Source of the DNA: Methanorbis furvi
GTDB lineage: Archaea; Halobacteriota; Methanomicrobia; Methanomicrobiales; Methanocorpusculaceae
Direction: 5' to 3'
Assembly (NCBI RefSeq): GCF_032714615.1
Contig: NZ_JAWDKA010000005.1
Span: 1 to 64,000, forward strand
Length of the DNA: 64,000 bases
In this document: piece after piece, positions 7,963-15,493 of the stretch
Numbering within the stretch: the stretch's first letter is position 1
Layout: every line of letters begins with the position of its first letter
Translations under genes and position numbers: made by a program
The notes under the pieces: generated by a model
Databases searched by the model: none
Told to the model about the DNA's origin: nothing
Seen by the model: only the letters and a program-made list of their open reading frames with translations

Positions 7963-8822
7963 AGTATCCCTCCAAGGACCAGCCACACGCATCCGCCGTA
8001 GAGCAGAACGACCAGAGTCCAGACTGTTTGAATCGTCACGACCTGATACGGGGTCAGCATCGGTGTTGACGCACAGACAAAGGAGACCGAGATCATCAGA
8101 ACGATCATCAGAATGATCATCAGCCACCATGGCACCGCTCCGATAAACAGCAGAACAAATGCCGAGAGCAGCACAACCGTCTTCAGACTCATCGCAATGT
8201 TCAGCATCGCCCGCCATCCGCCGAAGTGTTCGGTCCAGTAGCCGGAGATGAGTTCCTTTGCCTCAATCACCGAGAACGGGCCGTAGTGTGCTTTGGACAA
8301 AATGATCAGATACAATGATACTGCTGCCGGAAACGCGAGCAGAAGAAGCGGCGTATGCGTGGTGTTCCACTCAGCAATTTCCCCGATCGAAAGCGTTCCG
8401 GTAAACAGATACACGATTGCAACAGTTGCGAGCAGCGGAAGTTCGGCTGCCGCTGACATGACCGATCTGATTGCGCCGAACTTGGTGTACGGAGAGCCTG
8501 ACGACAGTCCGGTTCCATGTTCCACGATCTTATGCAGCATATAGAGTGCGAAGAGGATCAAGAGACTTGCGCCGGTAGCGACCACCCAGAGTGCCGCAAC
8601 CCAGATGCCGACCGCAATCAACACGATTGCAACATACATCACCTGACTTGCAGTCCTTGGTATCCATGTCTGTTTGAAGGAGAACTTCAGCGTGTGCAAA
8701 ATTTCCTGCCAGATAGGGGGGCCCGGCCGCAACTGAATGCGTGCGATGACCTTCCGGTGCAGGCCATGCAGCAGAAGTCCGGCAAACACTGCAATGATGA
8801 GGAGCAGAAGAAAGGGAATCAT
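7959..8822 (-). CDS. ehaJ: Eha membrane subunit J (NuoH-like)
   Basis: The 287-residue protein has about eight membrane helices and the NuoH/EchB-type loop RKVIARIQLRPGPPIWQE near residues 24-40 and PFSVIEAKELISGYWTEH near 180-200. NuoH-like subunits anchor the hydrogenase module to the membrane and lie next to the ion pathway. The start at 8822 is one base after the ehaI-position stop; the frame is open for 15 more residues that overlap that gene. Confidence 0.9.
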   Translation of the reverse strand: MIPFLLLLIIAVFAGLLLHGLHRKVIARIQLRPGPPIWQEILHTLKFSFKQTWIPRTASQVMYVAIVLIAVGIWVAALWVVATGASLLILFALYMLHKIVEHGTGLSSGSPYTKFGAIRSVMSAAAELPLLATVAIVYLFTGTLSIGEIAEWNTTHTPLLLLAFPAAVSLYLIILSKAHYGPFSVIEAKELISGYWTEHFGGWRAMLNIAMSLKTVVLLSAFVLLFIGAVPWWLMIILMIVLMISVSFVCASTPMLTPYQVVTIQTVWTLVVLLYGGCVWLVLGGIL

Positions 8823-8823
8823 C

Positions 8824-9015
8824 TCAGTACCCCACAAACGGAATGTCTCCGTCCTTTGTTCCTGCACACCACCAGTAAATGAAGCAGGCGAGTGCTGCCG
8901 GTATGCATATCACCACAACTGCAATGAGCGCGGGAATCTCTGCTACTGCGAGCGCAGCTGCTATTGCCGCCACGGCAAACACGATTCCAAGACCAAATGC
9001 TGTAGACTTTTTCAT
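8824..9015 (-). CDS. ehaI: Eha small membrane subunit (EhaI position)
   Basis: The 63-residue protein has two predicted membrane helices (about residues 5-27 and 31-51) and a short hydrophilic tail DGDIPFVGY. It lies three bases after ehaH and one before ehaJ. The gene name is assigned from order in the Methanothermobacter operon; the sequence alone is too short to prove it. Confidence 0.7.
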   Translation of the reverse strand: MKKSTAFGLGIVFAVAAIAAALAVAEIPALIAVVVICIPAALACFIYWWCAGTKDGDIPFVGY

Positions 9016-9018
9016 GAT

Positions 9019-9678
9019 TCACACCGTCAGGAGAATTTCCACTACCCGCAGGAAAAGCAGGAGCGAGCTTACATGGATCATCAGAATGTAGGGGGCGCCC
9101 GGCGCTCTGGTAATCTCGGCTTTACCGATATAAAACGGTGCCATTCCTTCGCCCAAGACTCCAACTAACAGCAGGAGTTTGGCAACGATTGGAACCGAGA
9201 TTCCGGCTGTTGCTTCCGCAGCGACGGCGAGTTCCCAGATCGAGAGCGTTCCACACGTTGCGGCAATAATTGCCGCTCCGGCAAACAAGGGAACGGTCGC
9301 CATCATCACAACAAGGCCGTAGGAGAACGCGGCGTTGAGCACCTGTTTGTTTTTGACTGCTGCAACGATACCGATATTGAGCACACCGATAAATGCCGCA
9401 AACAAGGTGAAGTTGAAGATGTCCCCTGTTGTGATTGCGCCAATCGTTGCGATACCACAGGCGATTGCCATGAATCGCTGGAACTTCATCAAATCAACAG
9501 GCACGTCTTTGGTGTAGTAGCCGTCAGTCCCAAACACAATGTCGATCGGTTTTTCCGGCAGGCTGATGATCGCGAGGATGACAAACATCGCCGCAAACGC
9601 AAACAGCACCACCGTGTAGCCGGAAAGATAGTGGACGATGTCGCCGAACGGCATTCTGATTAAGATCTGTTCAAACAT
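9019..9678 (-). CDS. ehaH: Eha membrane subunit H
   Basis: The 219-residue protein has about five or six membrane helices and a soluble loop FGTDGYYTKDVPVDLMKFQ near residues 48-66. Length (M. thermautotrophicus EhaH is about 228) and position between ehaG and the EhaI-position gene match. Its start overlaps the ehaG stop by one base (TAATG). It probably belongs to the ion-translocating membrane arm. Confidence 0.85.
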   Translation of the reverse strand: MFEQILIRMPFGDIVHYLSGYTVVLFAFAAMFVILAIISLPEKPIDIVFGTDGYYTKDVPVDLMKFQRFMAIACGIATIGAITTGDIFNFTLFAAFIGVLNIGIVAAVKNKQVLNAAFSYGLVVMMATVPLFAGAAIIAATCGTLSIWELAVAAEATAGISVPIVAKLLLLVGVLGEGMAPFYIGKAEITRAPGAPYILMIHVSSLLLFLRVVEILLTV

Positions 9679-10289
9679 TATTCACCACCCCGCATTGTTC
9701 CAACCAAAGACATTTTTGCCATAACTTTGAGCATGATGCCAACCGCCGCAAGCATGATCGCAAGGAACCACTGCGAAGGAAACAGCATGAAGATGAAGAA
9801 TGCAATTACCCAGAGTGCCCAAGCATAACCCGCGGCGTTTTCGATCTTTGCAAAATGTTCGCCCATATTTTTTCCAAGGAAAAAGATCATAAGACCAAGC
9901 GCTGCAATAAGTCCTCCGGAAAATCCGGTGAGAAAAATTCCGTACGCTGCAAGCAGAAGGCCGATGATTGGGGGGGCTGTCTTCATGACCTCGATGTCGA
10001 ATTTTTTTGCCGAATGTTTCTGCTGAAGTTTTTCTTTGGCGAGCCAGAGTTCAGAGACCGCCATAATCTCAGCAACGCCGACGACGAGACCCGGCAGAAT
10101 CAAAGCTTCTGCAAGATCGGTCGCAATGAGTGCGACCACGACAAGACCGGTTATCTCAATGAGGTCGATGATGATGAGTTTGTGGATGTCATCCTTTTCG
10201 CGAAGGATCGCCGAGAACGCAATGATGATCGCGATGAATGCAATTGCAATACCGATCTGGTACACGAGCGGCATCTCAATGGTGATCAT
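9678..10289 (-). CDS. ehaG: Eha membrane subunit G
   Basis: The 203-residue protein has about six membrane helices, with a cytoplasmic basic segment LWLAKEKLQQKHSAKKFD near 81-98. It is NuoK/MnhC-like at the N-terminus (short helices with acidic residues, EITGLVVVALIATDLAEALILPG). Order and length fit EhaG. It overlaps ehaF by four bases. Confidence 0.85.
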   Translation of the reverse strand: MITIEMPLVYQIGIAIAFIAIIIAFSAILREKDDIHKLIIIDLIEITGLVVVALIATDLAEALILPGLVVGVAEIMAVSELWLAKEKLQQKHSAKKFDIEVMKTAPPIIGLLLAAYGIFLTGFSGGLIAALGLMIFFLGKNMGEHFAKIENAAGYAWALWVIAFFIFMLFPSQWFLAIMLAAVGIMLKVMAKMSLVGTMRGGE

Positions 10290-10744
10290 TGTTTTGCCCT
10301 CCGGTAAAGGAACGAGGCTATGGCAAAAGCCGCAAAGAAGATACTTGCTTCAACAATCGTGTCAAGACCTCTGGTGTAGTAGAGGATCTCATCAAGGATG
10401 CCGCCCGGATGGCCGACGATGGTTGTTCCAAGGTACATGGTGGTGTTTGCCAAAAACCAGCTTGCAGGCGTTAAGTACGCGGTGACGTAGCCGATCGCAG
10501 GGGAGTTCTCAGGATACTGGGCGACGATCTGCGCCGGCTCGGTAAATGGTATACCGCCGCGGTCGTAAGGGTTTAAGGAGCTTTCAGGATTGATGGATTT
10601 TGGGTAGAGCTGAGACTCGTCGTAGACGAGGAATGGAACGGTGAGAAGTCCGATTACTGCGATGAGGCAGACGACGCCTGCGTAAATTTTTGGCAGATTA
10701 TTTGTGTCTGCAAGGTATTCGGAGATCTTCTGGACTTTGCTCAT
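10286..10744 (-). CDS. ehaF: Eha membrane subunit F
   Basis: The 152-residue protein has an N-terminal membrane helix (about 21-42), a long polar loop with SINPESSLNPYDRGGIPFTEP, and two further helices in the C-terminal third. Its length equals that of Methanothermobacter EhaF (about 156) and the gene order is the same. It overlaps ehaE and ehaG by four bases each. Confidence 0.83.
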   Translation of the reverse strand: MSKVQKISEYLADTNNLPKIYAGVVCLIAVIGLLTVPFLVYDESQLYPKSINPESSLNPYDRGGIPFTEPAQIVAQYPENSPAIGYVTAYLTPASWFLANTTMYLGTTIVGHPGGILDEILYYTRGLDTIVEASIFFAAFAIASFLYRRAKQ

Positions 10745-10992
10745 TGCTCTTCCTCCCTGGCCTGTTGTTTTTCGATGAGCCGCACGAAGATGAGAGTCGT
10801 AACAATGTTGACGGCGACGAAGGTCACAAGAGCGAGCATTTCGTCGAACGCGAGCATGATGAAGACGAGACCGAACTCGGCGACTTCCATGTTGATGAGT
10901 CTCGTGAGATAGGTTTTGTCACGAGGGTATGCGGTTGCGGCGACTCCTATCAGGAGCAGTACGCAGCCGATGATGAACTCGAGCTCGTTCAT
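10741..10992 (-). CDS. ehaE: Eha membrane subunit E
   Basis: The 83-residue protein has about three membrane helices, with a polar turn YPRDKTYLTRLINMEVAEFG between the first two. The charged tail EKQQAREEEQ is probably cytoplasmic. It is placed and sized like EhaE and overlaps its neighbours by four bases on both sides. Confidence 0.8.
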   Translation of the reverse strand: MNELEFIIGCVLLLIGVAATAYPRDKTYLTRLINMEVAEFGLVFIMLAFDEMLALVTFVAVNIVTTLIFVRLIEKQQAREEEQ

Positions 10993-11228
10993 TGGAGTCC
11001 CTCCGGTCGTTTGCGGCAGAGGAGGAGGACGAAGATGGTTCCAATCGGCATCATGAGAGAGACGACGATGGCAATATCAAGATAGCCCAGCTTTACGATG
11101 AGAATGACCGCTCCTGATACGAGAATTCCTAAGGTGATCAGTTTGTCAAACGGATTTCTGACGAGAACGGTTGCAATGCCTCCGATAAGGGCGAGGAATG
11201 CGGCGAGAAGAGTGACGAGCTCTATCAT
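10989..11228 (-). CDS. ehaD: Eha membrane subunit D
   Basis: The 79-residue protein has three membrane helices and the MnhB/Mrp-like stretch VRNPFDKLITLGILVSGAV. It is somewhat shorter than Methanothermobacter EhaD (about 97). Four-base overlaps on both sides support coupled translation within the operon. Confidence 0.8.
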   Translation of the reverse strand: MIELVTLLAAFLALIGGIATVLVRNPFDKLITLGILVSGAVILIVKLGYLDIAIVVSLMMPIGTIFVLLLCRKRPEGLQ

Positions 11229-11476
11229 GTCTGCTCACCTCTGAGTTTTTCCATGGCTGATGCGATGGCGTTTGCTTCGAGCGTTGCGCCGATAAGATAT
11301 GCCGCTGCGGCAACCAGCGTCAGCGGATGCGGGAGGATGAGGGCAATGACTCCTGTAACTGCGAAGTTCATGACAGTGACGAAGGGGAGTTTTTTTGCGG
11401 TGTTTTTCTCCAGCACTGCGCGAAGGGCTGCGTAGACGGCGATGACCGCACAGATTGCGAGAACAAGTTCGGTCAT
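11225..11476 (-). CDS. ehaC: Eha membrane subunit C
   Basis: The 83-residue protein has three membrane helices, similar in length to EhaC (about 87). The start at 11476 is preferred over 11482 because GGAGGAG then has a six-base spacing and the ATG overlaps the ehaB stop as ATGA. It resembles MnhC/NuoK-like small subunits in layout. Confidence 0.8.
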   Translation of the reverse strand: MTELVLAICAVIAVYAALRAVLEKNTAKKLPFVTVMNFAVTGVIALILPHPLTLVAAAAYLIGATLEANAIASAMEKLRGEQT

Positions 11477-11961
11477 GAGCATCTCCTCCAGAGTTTTCCA
11501 AGGATTCTGCTTACACGCTTGGGTGAAACACCCTGCACGATGAGAATGGCGATGACGATTCCTGCGATGAAGGTCTCGGGCGGAAATCCTGCGAAGGTGT
11601 CAAGCGCCCAAAAAACTGCGGTTGCAAGGAGAGTCCCGCTCACTGCGGCGTATCCTTTGTCTGCGCAGATTCGTGCGCCGATAAAGATGAGGACTGCTGC
11701 AAGGAGTCCTCCGGGGACGCCCCAGATCCAGTAACCGCATGCGGCAACGAGTGTTCCTGCGGATGCGTCGGGTGAAGTGACGATGTTTCCAATCATCCAG
11801 CCGCCGCACCGGTCGCCGCCATCAGCTTCGATTTCTCGTTCGATGGTCTCCGTTCCTGATACTCCGGCGTGAGCGGGGAGTTTCCAGAACAGGTCAAGGC
11901 CCACAAAGAGTATGAGGGTGATTACCGCAGATGCGGCGATATATGCTGGTTCAGGGATCAT
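11473..11961 (-). CDS. ehaB: Eha membrane subunit B, first gene of the eha-fwdAC operon
   Basis: The 162-residue protein has four or five membrane helices and a polar loop SGTETIEREIEADGGDRCGG near 35-54. Its length matches EhaB (about 165). No ehaA-like gene precedes it; the 320 bases upstream contain only a promoter and a palindromic repeat. Thus this operon starts with ehaB and lacks ehaA and ehaQ-T of Methanothermobacter. Confidence 0.8.
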   Translation of the reverse strand: MIPEPAYIAASAVITLILFVGLDLFWKLPAHAGVSGTETIEREIEADGGDRCGGWMIGNIVTSPDASAGTLVAACGYWIWGVPGGLLAAVLIFIGARICADKGYAAVSGTLLATAVFWALDTFAGFPPETFIAGIVIAILIVQGVSPKRVSRILGKLWRRCS

Positions 11962-12020
11962 GCTCTTCTCATTCTTTGAAAAATACGGGTTACCCGCAGG
12001 TGCGGCGGATTTTTCGGTAA

Positions 12021-12053
12021 TGATATGCTATTGACATCTGTTTCATTAATAAA
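12021..12053 (-). promoter_or_regulatory. Promoter of the eha-fwdAC operon
   Basis: On the minus strand CGCAATTTATTAATG contains a TATA box (TTTATTAA, 12046-12053) with a preceding purine-rich element. Transcription would start near 12021, giving a leader of about 60 bases before ehaB. Confidence 0.55.
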
Positions 12054-12070
12054 TTGCGGATTGGTACTGT

Positions 12071-12275
12071 GAAACGCGAATAGCGCGAATAGCACGAATA
12101 CAAAAAAATCGCCAATGACGATTTTTCAAGAGAAAAGAAATTTCCAGTCACACCCACCGAACAGATCTGTCTAAAAATGAGTAATATAGTAATATCTCAA
12201 AAATCGCCATTGGCGATTTTTATTCGCGCTATTCCGCGAAGCGGTGAGCAGGCCGAAGGCATGCGATTCGCGTTT
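12071..12275. repeat. Long palindromic repeat, family B copy 1, with inserted 31-bp module
   Basis: Left arm GAAACGCGAATAGCGCGAAT and right arm ATTCGCGCTATTC...GATTCGCGTTT are inverted; inner AAAATCGCCAATGACGATTTTT and AAAAATCGCCATTGGCGATT are themselves hairpins. The right arm is split by the 31-bp module (12235-12265, containing GCAGGCCGAAGGCATGC), which is also present in three family A copies. Copy 2 of family B, without the module, is at 47330-47495. The element ends ten bases from the mobB stop. Together with the eha promoter it fills the gap 11962-12284. Confidence 0.85.
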
Positions 12276-12284
12276 AAAAATATT

Positions 12285-12710
12285 TCAGCGCTTCTTTGGC
12301 ACGTAGACCTCAAACATATCCCGCATCGCAAACACTTCCTCAGCATTCGCATCCCGCATCACCACATTTTTCGCCGCAAGATCACCGAGCACCACACAGG
12401 AGAACCCTTCCTCCTTAAACCCCTCAACAACCGCGTACTCGTATCCCTTCCATGCATAAAAGTCCAGAATCTCATACACATCCATCGTCCGAAGACTCAT
12501 CACCGCTTTTTCTGCATCAATACCGGTTGTCGCAACTGCCCCTCCCTCAAAATGCACGGTAGTATCCTTTCCTTTCGGCAGTTCCCAGATGTGATGTCCC
12601 ATATGTTTTATTGTGGCAACCGTTGCAACGCCTGCAAGAAGCGGCACGAGCTTCGTGATCATGGTTGTCTTCCCCGAGTTCGAGTGGCCGATGATATTGA
12701 TGATCCGCAT
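12285..12710 (-). CDS. mobB: Molybdopterin-guanine dinucleotide biosynthesis protein B
   Basis: The 141-residue GTPase-like protein has a P-loop GHSNSGKTT (8-16), KHMGHH near 40-45 and the VEGFKEEG motif near 97-104, all typical of MobB. It assists attachment of GMP to molybdopterin, the form needed by Fwd and formate dehydrogenase. The start at 12710 is chosen because it begins the conserved MRIINIIGHS; a TATA box 28-35 bases upstream predicts a nearly leaderless mRNA. It diverges from fused fwdDB, a direct link between cofactor maturation and its client enzyme. Confidence 0.92.
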   Translation of the reverse strand: MRIINIIGHSNSGKTTMITKLVPLLAGVATVATIKHMGHHIWELPKGKDTTVHFEGGAVATTGIDAEKAVMSLRTMDVYEILDFYAWKGYEYAVVEGFKEEGFSCVVLGDLAAKNVVMRDANAEEVFAMRDMFEVYVPKKR

Positions 12711-12720
12711 ATCTATAGTA

Positions 12721-12754
12721 TTGCACCCTAAGATCACTTTATTAATTTGCACCC
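12721..12754. promoter_or_regulatory. Bidirectional promoter of mobB and fwdDB with two TTGCACCC boxes
   Basis: TTTATTAA (12738-12745) can serve as TATA box in either direction. It is flanked by two exact direct repeats TTGCACCC at 12721-12728 and 12747-12754, 26 bases apart. Such flanking sites are candidate operators controlling both genes; the binding protein is unknown. Confidence 0.5.
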
Positions 12755-12815
12755 GGATACATACTTCATAAGATGACCGGACGCAATCAACCGGAACGGT
12801 CGGGATACAACTCTC

Positions 12816-14537
12816 ATGAAACTGCTTATGAGCAGCGGACGAACACCCGAACAGGGTGCCCAGCTGTACTATAAAGACTCCGAATCCTACTCACGCGAAA
12901 CCTCCTACTGTTTCCTCAATCCAATGGACGCAATGGAAATCGGCGTCGAAAACGGCGAGCATGTTCTCATCGAAAGTAGTGCTGGAAAAACTGTATTCTC
13001 GGTTCGCGAGTCTCCCGAAACTCCCGAAGGAGTCGCCTACCTCCCCTGCGGCCCGTACGCAAACTTCATTCTTCACGAGTTCACCCACTCAACAGGAGCG
13101 CCGGACTTCAAAGGAGTCCCAGTTGAAGTCACGCAGACTGAGCTTCCGCTCCTGTCGGCATGGGACTTAATGGAAGAGCTCGGCGGCAGAAGATACAAAA
13201 TTCCTGCGGGAACAACAATTCCCGATCTCGAACAAGGCGAAAAAGTACTTAAAAACCATGCCTGCCCGCTCTGCGGCTGCCTCTGCGACGATATCGAGCT
13301 CCACATTGCTGACGGCATTGTCACTGACGTTGTGAACGGCTGTCTGCTCTGCGCGGGAAAGTTCCGTTCCCGCGGTCGGATGGCAGTTCCCGTCCGCCGC
13401 GAAGGAGATGAGTGGAAGGAGACGAGTTTTGATGAAGCCATCAGAACCGCGGCCGAGATGTTTGCGAATGCAAAGCGTCCGCTCTTCTACGGCTGGTCAG
13501 GAACATCCACCGAAGCGATGCATATTGGGCTTGAGATCGCCGAAGAGATCGGCGCGGTAATGGACAACTGTTCATCTGAGTGTCACGGCCCGACCATTAT
13601 GGCGGTACAGGAGGTCGGCCATCCCGGCTGCACGCTCGGACAGGTGAAAAACCGCGCTGATGTTCTTGTCTATTGGGGCTGCAACCCGATCGCAGCGCAT
13701 CCACGTCATCTCTCACGCTACTCAACCTTCTCGACCGGCGCGTTCCGTCCTGAAGGACGGGCCGACCGAACGGTTATTGTGGTGGACATCCGCGAGTCAG
13801 AGACCGCAAAACTTGCCGACATCTTCATTCAGGTAAAACCCGGCGGAGACTACGCGCTCTTCAATGCACTTCGGGCGATTGTCCGGGGCGAACGCGATGT
13901 GATTCCTGACGCGGTCGCGGGAGTTGAGCGGAGCGTTCTCTTCAAGGTCGCAGATATTTTACTGAACGCAAAGTTCGGCGCGTTTTTTACCGGCATCGGT
14001 CTGACCCAGTCGCGGGGCAAGTACAAGAATGTCCGCGCCGGCATTGAGCTGGTCGATGAACTGAACCGGCACACGAAGTACACGTTAACGCCGCTTCGCG
14101 GCCACTGGAATGTGGACGGCACGAACCAGATGTTTTCGCTCGCGGCAGGGTATCCATACGCGGTGGACTACTCCCGCGGCATCGTCCATTACAATCCCGG
14201 CGAGACGAGCGGGGTAGACATCCTTGCAAAGCACGAGGCTGATGCGGTGATGATTATCGGGACCGATCTTGGCGCGCACTTTCCCCGCGAGACGGTCGCA
14301 CATCTGGCAAAAATCAATACGGTGGTGATCGATCCGTTCATCTCGCTCTCTACCGCGATTGCGAAACTGCATATTCCGGTTGCATCCGTCGGTCTTGATG
14401 CGGAAGGAACGGCATACCGGCTTGACGGGGTGCCGATTCATGTGAGAAAGGCGTTTACATCAGGCATGCCCTCAGACGAGGTTATTCTGACTCGTTTGTT
14501 AGAGGAGATTAAGAAAATCAAGGAGGAACAAAAATGA
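12816..14537 (+). CDS. fwdDB: Formylmethanofuran dehydrogenase FwdD-FwdB fusion
   Basis: The 573-residue protein joins two subunits normally made separately. Residues 1-125 are FwdD, the pterin-dinucleotide-binding beta-barrel domain (SSGRTPEQGAQLYYKD, CGPYANFI, STGAPDFKGVPVEV). A linker at about 125-145 leads into FwdB, the CO2-reducing catalytic subunit: [4Fe-4S] ligands in ACPLCGCLCDD (Cys150, Cys153, Cys157) and Cys176/Cys179, and the probable Mo/W ligand Cys256 in SSECHGP. No in-frame stop or frameshift separates the parts. No strong SD precedes the ATG at 12816. With fwdAC at the end of the eha operon it makes a full FwdABCD set. A four-base overlap couples it to the next gene. Confidence 0.93.
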   Translation: MKLLMSSGRTPEQGAQLYYKDSESYSRETSYCFLNPMDAMEIGVENGEHVLIESSAGKTVFSVRESPETPEGVAYLPCGPYANFILHEFTHSTGAPDFKGVPVEVTQTELPLLSAWDLMEELGGRRYKIPAGTTIPDLEQGEKVLKNHACPLCGCLCDDIELHIADGIVTDVVNGCLLCAGKFRSRGRMAVPVRREGDEWKETSFDEAIRTAAEMFANAKRPLFYGWSGTSTEAMHIGLEIAEEIGAVMDNCSSECHGPTIMAVQEVGHPGCTLGQVKNRADVLVYWGCNPIAAHPRHLSRYSTFSTGAFRPEGRADRTVIVVDIRESETAKLADIFIQVKPGGDYALFNALRAIVRGERDVIPDAVAGVERSVLFKVADILLNAKFGAFFTGIGLTQSRGKYKNVRAGIELVDELNRHTKYTLTPLRGHWNVDGTNQMFSLAAGYPYAVDYSRGIVHYNPGETSGVDILAKHEADAVMIIGTDLGAHFPRETVAHLAKINTVVIDPFISLSTAIAKLHIPVASVGLDAEGTAYRLDGVPIHVRKAFTSGMPSDEVILTRLLEEIKKIKEEQK

Positions 14538-15220
14538 TACGTAGTTTAGTAATACTGCTGATTGCAGCTGCTCTTCTGGCAGTTCCTGCGGCAGCAGGAG
14601 TGACGGAGTTTGATGCGGATTATCTTCCAACCGGCCCGGTGATTGCGGGTCAGGAGATGACGGTGTATAAGGAGATCTTTGTCGGCGAGCGGTTCGCTCC
14701 GATCTACACGCTGGAGTTTGATACCGAGCTTTCAGACCCAGTCTGGAAGATCGATCTTGTTGTGGGCGGAAGAGTTACGCAGACCTGGGATTTCCCGTAC
14801 GAACACGGGACGATCAGCGGGTTTACGATCTCTACTGATGACAACGATACGAAGCTGACGACGACATTGACCGGAACGCCTGCGAGTTATGATGTTGGTG
14901 AGGAGATTATTCTCTGGCAGATGAAAGTGATGATGGCAAATGATGTCGCAAAGGATACGTTTGTTTCAAAGCCGGTGACGGTGGAGAGTAAACCTGCGCC
15001 AACCGCTGCTACTCTGCCGGTTACGACTGTAAGGACGGTTGAGACAACTGTTCCACACTCGGTAATTTTCACTACTGTTCCGACAACCGTTCCGACTACG
15101 TTGGTGACTGAGGCTCCTACTGAGATTCCAACTGAAGTCCCAACAACTCCTGCGAGTCCGTTCTACTTCGGCGCCGGACTGATTGCTGCTATGTCGCTTC
15201 TGCTGCTCTGGCGCAGATAA
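14534..15220 (+). CDS. Secreted, membrane-anchored surface protein
   Basis: The 228-residue protein has a signal peptide (residues 1-21, ending AAAG), a beta-rich domain of about 140 residues, a Thr/Pro/Val-rich stalk (about 150-205, for example VPTTVPTTLVTEAPTEIPTEVPTT), and a C-terminal helix FYFGAGLIAAMSLLLLWRR. This layout resembles archaeal surface proteins processed by archaeosortase-like enzymes (PGF-CTERM group), although the exact PGF motif is replaced by SPF. The ATG overlaps the fwdDB stop by four bases, so it is co-transcribed with a cytoplasmic CO2-fixing enzyme, which is odd. Function unknown. Confidence 0.75.
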   Translation: MIRSLVILLIAAALLAVPAAAGVTEFDADYLPTGPVIAGQEMTVYKEIFVGERFAPIYTLEFDTELSDPVWKIDLVVGGRVTQTWDFPYEHGTISGFTISTDDNDTKLTTTLTGTPASYDVGEEIILWQMKVMMANDVAKDTFVSKPVTVESKPAPTAATLPVTTVRTVETTVPHSVIFTTVPTTVPTTLVTEAPTEIPTEVPTTPASPFYFGAGLIAAMSLLLLWRR

Positions 15221-15268
15221 TTTTTTTTCTTTTTTGTTGTTGAATGATGAGCGTAGCTTTGCTTTGTA

Positions 15269-15442
15269 GGAAACACGAACCACGCGAAAAAACATAAAAA
15301 TACAAAAACACGAAACAGTATGAAAAGCACGAAATAATTTCATCACGGTTTTTGCAGAAAAAACCAACTAAATCATTTCGTGTTTTTCGTAATGTTTCGT
15401 GAGTTTACGATTTTCGCGTCATTTCGTGTGGTTCGTGTTTCC
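15269..15442. repeat. Long palindromic repeat, family C
   Basis: The ends GGAAACACGAACCAC and GTGGTTCGTGTTTCC are a perfect 15-bp inverted repeat, and inner parts (CACGAAATAATTTCAT with AAATCATTTCGTG) continue the symmetry. The element lies between convergent genes. Only one copy is seen in the window, but its plan is the same as families A and B. Confidence 0.8.
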
Positions 15443-15493
15443 CTCGAAATAAAACGTCATTTACCACTCAACAGTACCCATTTACGAAATTAT

